A stretch of 64,000 nucleotides of DNA from Echinarachnius parma (lineage: Eukaryota; Echinodermata; Echinoidea; Clypeasteroida; Echinarachniidae), in contig JBAMJV010009074.1 in assembly GCA_037951105.1 (NCBI GenBank), positions 1 through 64,000 on the forward strand, in the 5' to 3' direction. A program made the position numbers and the translations under genes. The notes under the pieces are model-generated. The model saw only the letters and a program-made list of their open reading frames with translations. It had not been told where the DNA came from and did no database searches. Positions 9,470 to 18,943 of this stretch are shown here, piece after piece (within the stretch, counting starts at the first letter, position 1; every line of letters begins with the position of its first letter).

Positions 9470-9919
9470 CTCAATATTAAATTTGTTCAGAATGACAGAA
9501 AATTATCTATTTGTTAAAGCAAGCTACAACAAAATACTTATATAAAGTGCTTAGAGATGATTATCAATCATATAAGGCCCTACGTAATTCACAAACATTA
9601 TTATTTTTCATCTCAAGTAAATTCCTAATCATAACTAAGAACAAGTATTGCGTCTGCCATAGGGTATAAATACCCTTGCTTATAGCATAGTATTTGCATT
9701 ACCTGACGAAGTGTTGCAGCGGCGCACGAAACGTCGTGATCTTTAGATTCCTTGTTGACCACACATTGCGAGACAAACAAATATCATTAGCGAATGATTA
9801 CTATTTCCGCAATGTGTAATATATTTAGCATTAAGTATAAATTTACGCCCTTTTCACAATGAATGTACCAGTTGATAACTATACTATACATGTGTGTAAT
9901 TATGTGTATAATTGTTAGC
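9470..9919. repeat. Repeat fragment shared with ~32.2 kb
   Basis: The part from 9741 to 9835 (ATCTTTAGATTCCTTGTTGAC onward without its last base, ending near TTTAGCA) recurs at 32210-32310. A hammerhead-like core lies at 9713-9734 and a short palindrome (AGGGTATAAATACCCT) at 9661-9676. No gene seen. Confidence 0.5.
9648..9738 (+). ncRNA. Possible hammerhead ribozyme relic
   Basis: CTGACGA (9713-9719, one change from the usual CTGATGA) is followed by a GTG/CAC stem and GAAACGTC (9728-9735). Upstream GCGTC (ending 9654) could form stem III by pairing with the CGT after GAAA, with cleavage after that C. Stem I is poor and an extra A sits in stem II, so activity is doubtful. Such motifs occur in Penelope-like retroelements. 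Confidence 0.25.
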
Positions 9920-9923
9920 TTAA

Positions 9924-10394
9924 AGATGAATTACAGTTTTGGGAAAGAAGCTGAATACATCTATATTGATCATTATTGTTGAATAAGTATTGAAATAGGG
10001 CTTGTGTGGTAAAATCGGAACCTAAGCATCGTTAAATACAGAAATATCGGAAGAAATCCAATATCCGCCTGTGAAATTTATAAATCCACCGCCAGTTCGG
10101 ACCTGTCCACGCCGCTAGCGCTGGGGGAGATATCGACAAGCTATCGTATAGCGCGACACCTCGTGTACACCTCGTGGTCGTAATACACGTAGCGAATGAG
10201 CGATTCCGAGTTGGCGAACTCTATCTGCAGCAGATCAAGTTATTATTTTGCAAATATATCAATTAGTAGGCGGTTTCTTGGCCAAATTTGGATAATCCTA
10301 TATTAGTACAATTATATTCTTTCACATTATTGGTAATAGGAGCTTCCATTTCATTTTTTTGAGAGGGGGGCGTTTCCAAAACTGGCCTTTACCT
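9924..10394 (+). mobile_element. TTAA MITE family B
   Basis: TTAA at 9920-9923 and 10395-10398. The terminus TTTCCAAAACTGGCCTTTAC and internal AAGCATCGTTAAATACAGAAA match the copies at 25312 and 45878. Ends are imperfect inverted repeats around CCAGTTTT. No coding capacity. Confidence 0.8.
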
Positions 10395-10398
10395 TTAA

Positions 10399-11046
10399 CC
10401 CTAACCAGGCCGGTGGGGGGGGGGGGGGGGCCTGGAATCCACCCCCCTCGACTTTTTGCAACGCGACTTCATGAGTTTTTTCATTGAAGTCTTGCACAAC
10501 TCTTGAGACCAAATTTGTGAAGACCGGGTATACAGTTCTAAAGTCACATGACCTTTTGTAAGTGAACGTCGGCCCGTAAATCACTACATTTTGTGATTTG
10601 CATACAAATCCTATGGAAATTGAATTTTTCCTAGAATATATAAAACCTTATTTATTTTTAATTCCAATCACTGCAATCATTTAATTTTGGGCTAAAAATG
10701 GTTGGATAATGGTCAATAATTCAAGTTGAAAAAAAAAAGAAATACATACATTTTGGCTGTCGCAATTTTTAATGTTAAAAACCTGTTAAGTCATGCCCAA
10801 AATTAGCATATTCTGAGCAATATTTAGTGATTTACAGACAAAATGGGGATTTCTGCATAAATTATTTTCAAAAAAATAACGATGCAATCTTGAAGATTAT
10901 GTTGCAAGCTGTCTGCCTGCCAAATTTTGTGGTGGCCGCGCGTTCGATGGCCGAGATCTCACGGGGGGGGGGGGGGAAATCTACCTCCTCCCCCCCCCCC
11001 CCCCCCCCCCAACCAGAGCACAGCCGAAGTAACGGCCTAGTTAGGG
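10399..11046 (+). mobile_element. TTAA element C with CCCTAACCAGGCC ends
   Basis: Inverted ends CCCTAACCAGGCC and GGCCTAGTTAGGG lie exactly between the TTAA that ends MITE B and the TTAA that starts element D. Poly-G and poly-C runs stand near each end. CCC termini with TTAA fit piggyBac-type non-autonomous elements. Confidence 0.75.
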
Positions 11047-11050
11047 TTAA

Positions 11051-12026
11051 AGGGAGTGTCTGCCATTTGTAAGCCGTATAACATGAAAGCAAATGAAATG
11101 TAGTTTAAAAGCTTGCCTGAAAAATGTATGACTTGAAATCTCATTTTTGTGTAGTTTGATTGCAAGACCTAAAAATTAAAATTAAAAGCGACAGACATTT
11201 ATATTGCATTCAAGTCTTCACCTGTGCAAAATTTTGCTCACGATCGCTAATGGTGCATTGCAGAGCGAGCCCTAGTCCGCAAGTTGTGGTATATCACAAA
11301 CAGGCATAATTAATGTATTTCTTTCATTATTGTTTTAAACGGAACTGTGTTCATCTCCACAGGCCAGTCACCACCTTTGCTGTGCGTGCAATGCACACAG
11401 ATTGTGATTAAACAACAGCCCAAGCGAATCCTAAACAAAATACATGCTACATGTAAATCAATTAAACACATTTAGTGGCCGGTGTGTATTTTGAGGAAGG
11501 GATATTTCTACACACGGTTTTCGTGTTCGACCTAACATTTTATTTGGGTGTTAAAGGGTACCACCACCCAAATCTAATATTCTTATTATAGAAAGGTAAC
11601 ATCTTTAGTATTCCGTTCCATCAACAAGTTCACAAAAATAGGTTCTCAGAAAAAATATATATAATTAGAAAACGCATCACCATTCGAAAGCATGCGTTCA
11701 TGCGGTCTGAATTGAGTAGACTACTGCGTGTGCAGCAAGCGAATCGCCCGGGATTATATTGCCTACAAACGTACGCGTGAATAGCATTGGCGCACTCGCA
11801 AACCAGGAACCAGGAAATAGTAGTGGTTCCGTAAGTGGTGGAAATTAATTGCTTTGTTTATGAATTACACAACCCTTTGTAAAATGTTGGGTATCTATTT
11901 GATATCACAAAACAGTACCAAAACATATAGTAATGTGTTGTTATTTGCCCGGTGGTCCCCTTTAAATTCATCCCCATCTATCTACTAGAAACTATTCAGA
12001 CGATTTGTAAATGATGTACATTTCCT
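11051..12026 (+). mobile_element. TTAA MITE family D, with a nested MITE
   Basis: TTAA at 11047-11050 and 12027-12030. Its left part (TGCCTGAAAAA, GACTTGAAATCTC) and right part (CCCCATCTATCTACTAGAA) match the uninterrupted copy at 15356-15985. A different TTAA MITE (11555-11961) sits inside. Confidence 0.8.
11555..11961 (+). mobile_element. TTAA MITE family E, nested in D
   Basis: Inverted ends AGGGTACCACCACCC and GGTGGTCCCCT between TTAA at 11551-11554 and 11962-11965. The host element at 15356 lacks this insert, confirming it is a separate later insertion. Confidence 0.8.
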
Positions 12027-12030
12027 TTAA

Positions 12031-12952
12031 GGCATAATAGGAATATTTTTTAAAAGGTGACAACGCTTTCCATTTACTGAAACTTATGGAAAACTATTAA
12101 TTAAACTATTATGGAAAACATACATTTCAATAACATTCAATACATGTTAGGCCTTGATCATGTTGGTGATAGCTGTCTGTTAGGATCATTCACACCCCTG
12201 CTGTATGTAGTACATGTATACCATCTGTGGTGCTAGTGGCGACCAATCAAACCAAAGTCCACTCTGCTGCCGTTTGCTTAAGGGAGCAGGTTTATTTCAT
12301 GGTTCCGAATCAGATGCAATCCATTTGAGCCATGTACTTGCGCATGCATACCCACTTCTTTATTGATGTCCTTTCTCCAAAGCATAAGTGGTGATAAACT
12401 GTGTGGTTGACACTTCATCCATCAATACCTATATAGGGCAAAATAAAGAAAATGCGCATATCAGTGGCAATAATCAATGCATAAAGATAACATGGATGGA
12501 GCTAATCTTCCAATTTGTATTTTAGGATTGACCCTGATAAGCACTGGGAAAGCTATGGTTAATACAAATTTAATCCTAAGATTCCTAAAGTGGGTGAGAA
12601 GCAAGAGATTATTTTCAACTAGCTGGATCTTCGACTGTCAAAAATAATACCTCCGCTATCACGCAGTTTTAAATCAAGCCAAAATTACCATGCACTGAAT
12701 TAATACTGTAAACTCAATTTTGATGGTAATTGAGTAATTTAAGAAATCACAAATACAAACTATTTTAGCATATACATAATGAGTGATGTGACTTTAGACC
12801 TTTGACCTCAGGACCCCAAGATTGTAGCGCTACATTGGCTTCGTTATAAGCCTTGAGACATTTGACAATCTTAAAATATACACAGATACCAATATTACTG
12901 GTTATGGGTCAACTGGTTCTTATGATATTGTACTTACAAGCTATTTAAGCAG
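12031..12952. other. No gene recognised
   Basis: AT-rich, apparently single-copy sequence. A weak inverted repeat (AATTTGTATTTTAGGATT and its partner) lies at 12510-12580. I see no coding or RNA gene. Confidence 0.5.
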
Positions 12953-13265
12953 TCGCACTGGCCCGCTGGCCCGGGGCCAGTGAAATTGCACTTGGGGCCA
13001 GCAAAATGTATAAAAGTCATATTTTGGTGGCCCGATCGGGCAAGCAGATTTTCAACCCGACACTGAAAAACTGAAAAAATCTTATTTTCTTTCACATGCT
13101 TCATCAAAAATCAGAGGTTTGATATTAGGAAAGAGTGATATTTTGAATAGTAAAAAGCTTACTCATGAGATACAATTTTGGGGCCAGTAAATTTTCTTTC
13201 GGGCCACGAGAATAGGGGAAGAAACTATTTCACTGGCCCGATCGGGCCACTGACTAAAAAGGTGA
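12953..13265. repeat. Inverted-repeat block with GGCCCGATCGGGCC
   Basis: GGGGCCAGTGAAATTGC near the left and TTTCACTGGCCCGATCGGG near the right are inverted relatives, and GGCCCGATCGGGC recurs inside. It looks like a small fold-back element; ends not fixed. Confidence 0.4.
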
Positions 13266-13379
13266 GTATGGAGCCCTGCAGTTAGCATAAAGCCCTGTGA
13301 CCCTGAGTGACCCCATGACCCGAAAATCAATCAGATCATTGTCATCCACAATGTACAAGTTACAAATTGATACATCAAC

Positions 13380-14492
13380 AGGTCTGCCGTCCCAAGGAAA
13401 AAGGCAGTATCTACACGATTCAGCGTTTTCTAGAAACTGAGATATTGACCCTTTTGTGTTTTTGCCACAGCCGCTCGGAAATAATAAACTTGTGAAGATA
13501 ACTTCAGTGTGTGATTAAAGGCTATATAGGAGTCTATTTTTCTTCATACATGAACAATTGAATTTTTCGTTTAATTTTGAGATTTTCATGAAAATGTAGA
13601 TACTTTGGGAAAATCCCTGGTTCGTAACCGATTTCCCCAAGGAAAAAAGCAGTATCTACATAGAAATTCGGAGGGTGTTGAATTATGCCTTACGTTATGG
13701 ATAAACCAATCGAAAATGTTTCGGCATATATTCTGTATGTATTATTAACATACTTTAAAGGGAAAAAAAGTTTGATTAATTAAAAATCGCCCTCTCTAGG
13801 CGAGTCACACTTTTCTTAAAAAAGGGACTTATTGGCCCATATTTCCGCAATGAAAGGAAATACGAAGCATGAATTGTATTCATTAACCACGCAAAAATGA
13901 TTGTTTATACATTTGTTATGAAAGTGTATAAGTTAAAGTGAAAACAAAACTTTGAAATGATAAAGAGCGCCCTCTCTTATCAAGTCTGAAGTTACTTTAA
14001 ATATGGAATAATGCATGTTACAGTCTGTGCATTGTGTGAATGTGGCAGAGGTACACGCACTTTCATGCATACTTGAATAGCCTTTGTCACAAACTCTGCG
14101 CTTTATAGAAGAATGTTGGTCGTATTGCAAAATGCACTTATATGTTAAATTTGCTTCAATGTTTTGTGCTTCACAATTCATATAAGTAATGAAATTTGTT
14201 TATACAAGATATAACTATTATAAATGCGCATTATTCATATTGTCTGCTTATAAATAATTTGTTTGTCTTGTGGCGAGACTAGCTGTGTAGATACTGCTTT
14301 TTTCCTTGGGGAAAGTGGAGGTTGACTGTAGATACTGCGTTTGAGGGTTGGGAAAAAATGGTGTTCCCAAATTTTTTTCAGAAAACTGAATGTATCACAT
14401 GAAAGAGCATTGTTTATTGAGTATTTTTCTGCAAAAAAGTGAAAATCAACAAAAATGTCAGATACTGCGTTTTTCCTTGGGAGGGCAGAGGT
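13380..14492. mobile_element. Element with CCCAAGGAAAAA inverted ends
   Basis: Left end GGTCTGCCGTCCCAAGGAAA and right end TTTCCTTGGGAGGGCAGAGG form ~34-bp inverted repeats including GCAGTATCT. A second inverted pair of the same family (13626 and 14320, CCCCAAGGAAAAAAGCAGTA) is nested inside. No transposase seen; superfamily unknown. Confidence 0.7.
13626..14320. mobile_element. Inner element of the same family
   Basis: Ends TTTCCCCAAGGAAAAAAGCA type at 13629 and its reverse complement at 14283-14316. The content is AT-rich non-coding, including an ORF without recognisable motif (13933-14181, minus strand). Confidence 0.55.
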
Positions 14493-14911
14493 GCTCTAAG
14501 ATATCACAAGACTTTTCATGGGACAAAATCTTGCAAGGTTCCCGGACACATTTGATGAAAGAGATATATCTGGCAATTATGCATAACATGTGGAGTTTAT
14601 CTCACTGGGTAAACAGGGAGAATGGAATGATGATATATAAGAGGCGGCGGTTTTGTTTGTTTTCAACTCAATTCAATTCTAAAAGGGTTTATCCAAAATC
14701 ATGCTCTTGCAGCCAAAGCTAAAGAACATCATCATTCACAAGGTAAAATATATCATACTGGTAAAAAATTGAGTTTAGTCCAAGACTAATATTGATCAGT
14801 CATTGACATAATCAACCATTATGTGTCTTGCCTAGGCCACAGGCCTGGAGAACCTAGCCTTTAAATCTGTTCCCTACGAGTTTATTAAATTGCCATAGAC
14901 TTTGTACACAT

Positions 14912-15351
14912 CGACCCACTCGGTTCCTGTAGTTATAATTGGCCTTTCTGACATCATTGTAAAAGTTTTTGCTGATAAAATATGATGACATTCTGGGTGA
15001 AACGAGCCACTGTGTAAAACCCCAATGATGTATAGTGAGAGGATGCATTTCAGTGTTTTCACAATTATCAAGAAGAGGCCTGCAATTAAAACAAATCTTA
15101 CCCTGTAATTAGGGATGTTTCACAGCCTCTTCACATTGACATGCACATCCTGATGCTAAGCTGGTCTAAGTGCTTGTCTAGTCTGTGGTTGTTCAAACAG
15201 CCTCTCGTTCAAATGCTGCACAGATATGTTACTGTAGTAAAAAATATAATAAGACATTAATACAAAATAACAAAACATACACAAAATGGCATTTTGCATT
15301 CATTTCTATAAAAAATGAGCTCTGGTGTATAACTGAGCATACACAGATGCC
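14912..15351. repeat. Duplicated block 1 (copy at ~17742-18173)
   Basis: Nearly identical to 17742-18173, beginning CCCACTCGGTTCCTGTAGTT. The block continues at 16372-16470 after two MITEs, whereas the other copy is uninterrupted, giving a natural empty site. Confidence 0.85.
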
Positions 15352-15355
15352 TTAA

Positions 15356-15985
15356 AGGGATAGATCCTATTTTGCAAGCCAAAATTTGCGAGGTTATTGA
15401 CTTAAAAGGAAATGTCATTTAATAGCATGCCTGAAAAAATTAGGGCTTGAAATCTCTTTTTCTTGGAGTTATAGACCTAAAACTGATTAAATTGTTGGAC
15501 GACGGTATAATGGGTACATACGTATTTTCGGTAGGTGAGTAAGTTCGTACACAGATTTCACGGAGTGCCAGATCGGCATGCATGACCCCTACGTGACCTG
15601 CGCTAGCTACGTGACACGCGCATAAGTACTAATGTGTGAGCGTTTACCAAGCAAAATACCCAAACATCGCTTAAACTGACTACATAACATGTAATTATCC
15701 ATATTCTTTATTTTTGAGATCTTTTTCCGTGACATACGTTAACAAATGTCGGCTTCACAATATACCTTTACGAGAATTAGTACAATACTGTTGTAATATT
15801 ATGCTAAATCAGTTGAACTCCTTTATTGACCGATATATAGTTTAAATGGAGGGACGCATTCGTTTTTCATTCGTAGAATCCAAATTAGAAGGCTGTTTGA
15901 TCTGATTTTTTGTTTGCGTGTTACATTGATCCCCATCCGTCAACTGAAAGCTGTTCAGACGTTTTGTAAAAGTGGACCTGTCCCT
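15356..15985 (+). mobile_element. TTAA MITE family D, uninterrupted copy
   Basis: TTAA at 15352-15355 and 15986-15989, ends AGGGATAGATCC and GGACCTGTCCCT. The paralogous block has a single TTAA at 18174-18177 in its place. No coding capacity. Confidence 0.9.
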
Positions 15986-15989
15986 TTAA

Positions 15990-16367
15990 AGGGACTTAGT
16001 AACATTGTCCAAATCCTCAAAATAAAATTTTAATTCTAGGGGTTCCCTCATACCTTGTTGTATTCGTATTAAGAATAAAATCATGGGACCGATTTTGGTT
16101 TTTCAAATTTCCCTTTCGTTACAAATATATGTACGATCGAAGTATTCAGATAAGAAAAACTCCCCTGGAGTTTTGACACCATGTACAAAGTGAGTGCAGA
16201 GATTTAGTGAATATCACTTTGCATTTTCGCTCATTACTTGGCCATGCAATGTCCATTTGACTTGAAATGTTCACACAATACCCTGTGGACATATGAGATA
16301 ACAACAATATACATTGCATCAACCCTTCATCACTTTTTGCACATGTCAACAAAGTTACCAGATCCCT
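15990..16367 (+). mobile_element. TTAA MITE family F
   Basis: TTAA at 15986-15989 (shared with the D element) and 16368-16371. Ends AGGGACTTAGTAACATTG and AGTTACCAGATCCCT. Other copies lie at 31556 (minus), 34155 and 8634. Confidence 0.9.
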
Positions 16368-16722
16368 TTAAGATGCAAACAAAATAATTATGAGTTCTCC
16401 TACAGCACAGAAAGATAATATTATGATTTTAATTTTAAACATGATGTAATTCAGTCAGATTCTAGAAGACAACATTGTAATGGCCAATGAACATTAGTAA
16501 AACATGTACATGTACTATGAGAAGCATACATGATATACATTACAAACATAATCATGGTGGACCAAAGACAGATTAGGTGCACTTGTAACTCGTCTATCTC
16601 CGCAAATAATTAGCTTCCACATTTCTCTTCTACCATTTTGTTCGGCTTATGGTAAAAGAAGAAGAAAATAGGGTTAGAATTTCTCAATTTCTCAAATGTC
16701 ATTCAAATCCTGTCAATATACC

Positions 16723-16852
16723 AGGGCCCAGTGCAGAAAGAGATCTATACAATCGATTGTAAGTAACCATTAATTGTAAACTTGTCAGAAAATTTGCGTG
16801 CTTCGAACAATCAGATTTGCGCATGTAGAACACATGATCGGTGTCAGGTAAA
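16723..16852 (+). mobile_element. MITE family G, left half
   Basis: GGGCCCAGTGCAGAAAGAGA followed by ACAATCGATTGTAA matches the ends of the complete G elements at 30083 and 59234. The right end is replaced by a minisatellite. Confidence 0.65.
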
Positions 16853-16963
16853 AATGCCAGAGGAAATAATGATAGGTAAAAATGGCAGTGGAAAAATGCC
16901 AGGGGAAAAAATGCCAGTGGTAAAAATGCCAGCGGTAAAAATGCCAGCGGTAAAAATGCCAGC
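16853..16963. repeat. 15-bp minisatellite
   Basis: About seven units of AAAATGCCAGCGGTA, more diverged at the left and identical at the right. The plus frame reads repeated KMPAV, which I take as chance. Confidence 0.85.
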
Positions 16964-16997
16964 CGGTTGTTCACACACAAAACGATTGTGATTCTAT

Positions 16998-17285
16998 AGT
17001 CAGCTCTTGTACGAAATGATGCTCAAACCTGCGTTTCATTAACGGTTAGTCATGATTCGCTATGTACGACGTTTCGTTAGTCAGCGTTCAGACACACTAT
17101 TTCCAAAAAATGTCATCGTATAGCAGGTCGAGAGCTGACTATAAGTATATAATCAGCAGCTGACTAGCTATACGATGACATTTTTGTGTGAAGACGGGGT
17201 AGGTCTACTGCTAACCTAACCAGGCGCTGTGTGGATCGTTAATTACAGTTAGTCTACTGCAAACAAGCACAGCACCTGGTTAAGT
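16998..17285. repeat. Duplicated block 2 (copy at 18642-18936)
   Basis: Close copy of 18642-18936. Inside are inverted repeats: AATGTCATCGTATAGC (17109) with GCTATACGATGACATT (17169), and AACCAGGCGCTGTG with CACAGCACCTGGTT at 17215-17282. It may be a fold-back element. Confidence 0.75.
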
Positions 17286-17403
17286 CTTTAGTTTAGGTAA
17301 CGACTACGTACATTTATTTACAGAGCGCCATGCCCAGAGGCAGAGTGGCAGAGGTAAACTTGACACGGTACCATAAAAGCTAGATCGACAAATCTAGCAC
17401 TTT

Positions 17404-17490
17404 CATGGCCTCTTTGACATTTTTAATGGCATTTTACACTGTCTGAGAAACTGACACAGTGAAAAATGCCACTTATAATGTCAAACTCAA
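17404..17490. repeat. Long hairpin, copy 1
   Basis: TTTGACATTTTTAATGGCAT and its partner flank a short AGAAA loop, giving a roughly 85-nt hairpin. A second copy at 20957-21052 has longer, better-paired arms. Confidence 0.65.
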
Positions 17491-17552
17491 CTACATAAAC
17501 GCGTAAATACTGCAAGAATCGTCCAATCTATATAATATTACATAGTCTATAG

Positions 17553-17639
17553 CAGTGCTGTAGTCGAGTCCGGACTCGGACTCGCTTTTGATGGTCTCGT
17601 GACTCGGACTCGGCACTTGTGGACGCGACTACAGCACTG
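17553..17639. mobile_element. hAT-type MITE, 87 bp
   Basis: Ends CAGTGCTGTAGTCG and CGACTACAGCACTG are perfect 14-bp inverted repeats fitting the hAT terminal pattern CAGNGNTG. They are flanked by an 8-bp direct repeat GTCTATAG at 17545-17552 and 17640-17647, the hAT target-site length. The interior is GACTCGGACTCG repeats. Confidence 0.9.
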
Positions 17640-17741
17640 GTCTATAGAGAATGTAGATCAACAAATATATTGATTTCATGGCCCCTTCTATTTACTGCAC
17701 TAAATAGCTGCAGTCTTTAGTTTCAGTTTGAGTTTTCAACC

Positions 17742-18240
17742 CACTCGGTTCCTGTAGTTATAATTGGCCTTTCTGACATCATTGTAAAAGTTTTTGCTGA
17801 TAAAATATTATGACATTCTGGGTGAAACGAGCCACTGTGTAAAACACCAAATGATGTAGTGTGAGAGGATGCATTTCAGTGTTTTCACAATTATCAAGAA
17901 TAGGCCTGCAATTAAAACAAATCTTACCCTATATTTAGGGATGTTTCACAGCCTCTTCACATTGACATGCACATCCTGATGCTAAGCTGGTCTAAGTGCT
18001 TGTCTAGTCTGGTTGTTCAAACAGCCTCTCGTTCAAATGCTGCACAGATATACTGTAGTAAAACAAAATAAGAAGACATTAATCAAAAATAACAAAATAT
18101 TAACAAAATGGAATTTTGCATTCATTGCTATCATAAATGAGCTGTGGTGTATAACTGAGCATACATAGGTGCCTTAAGATGCATTATGAGTTCTCCTACA
18201 GCACAGAAAGATAATTAATATTATGATTTTAACTTTACAC
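17742..18240. repeat. Duplicated block 1, empty-site copy
   Basis: Paralogue of 14912-15351 plus 16372-16470. At 18174-18177 it has a single TTAA where the other copy carries two MITEs. Confidence 0.85.
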
Positions 18241-18261
18241 ATGATACACATTAAGGCTATG

Positions 18262-18641
18262 GTCACAACTCAGAGCGGCCACCGACCGATTTGGAATTTA
18301 GGCATCGCCCAACAATTTTTTGAGAAGTCGAGCAGGCTGTAGAGTCCCAGCTATGCCTGGGCGGTGCCCTGTCGATTTCCCGTCGGTCGATTTTAGGTCA
18401 AAACTGGGCAAAATCGGGGAGCTTCTCTGAGCGGCGTCCCGGCAGTAACCTACTGATGACCCACCGATTCCCGGGCGGTCTCCCACCGGCCACGGGCTAA
18501 TTTTTAAGTAATGGCCGGCGGCCGGCCGGTGATCGGCGGGTGTCCCATAGGCGTACCGGCGGCGGCCCACCGGGCTCTGCCGAGAATTTCTCACGGGCGG
18601 CCGGCCAGTGATCGGCGGGGCATCTGCGGTGTCCCGTAGGT
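18262..18641. other. GC-rich island
   Basis: About 380 bp rich in CCGGCC, CGGCGG and GATCGGCGGG in an AT-rich region, with near repeats of GGCCGGCCGGTGATCGGC. It lies exactly between two duplicated blocks. The minus-strand frame (117 aa) has no known motif. It could be an inserted element or a promoter-like CpG stretch. Confidence 0.4.
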
Positions 18642-18936
18642 CTGCTCTCATACGAAACGATGCTTAAACCTGCCTTTCGTTAACGGTTAGTCATGATTCG
18701 CTATGTACGACGTTTCGTAAGTCAGCGTTCAGACACACTATTTCCAAAAAATGTCATCGTATAGACTATAGCAGGTCGAGAGCTGAAGGATAAGTATATA
18801 ATCAGCAGCTGACAAGCTATACGATGAAATTTTTGTGTGAACACGGGGTAGGTCTACTGAGCATTAACCTAACCAGGCGCTGTGTGGATCGTTAATTACA
18901 GTTAGTCTACTGCAAACAAGCACAGCACCTGGTTTA
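18642..18936. repeat. Duplicated block 2, second copy
   Basis: Close copy of 16998-17285 with the same two internal inverted repeats. It ends at the fold-back element that starts at 18944. Confidence 0.75.
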
Positions 18937-18943
18937 GCCTGGC

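Noticed and set aside
14390-14722. 110-aa plus-strand ORF
   Set aside because: Crosses the right end of an inverted-repeat element and has no known motif.
16699-16991. ORFs with repeated LAFLP or KMPAV
   Set aside because: Both come from the 15-bp minisatellite.
18298-18651. 117-aa Arg/Pro-rich minus-strand ORF
   Set aside because: High GC removes stops; no recognisable domain, and the sequence is repeat-like.
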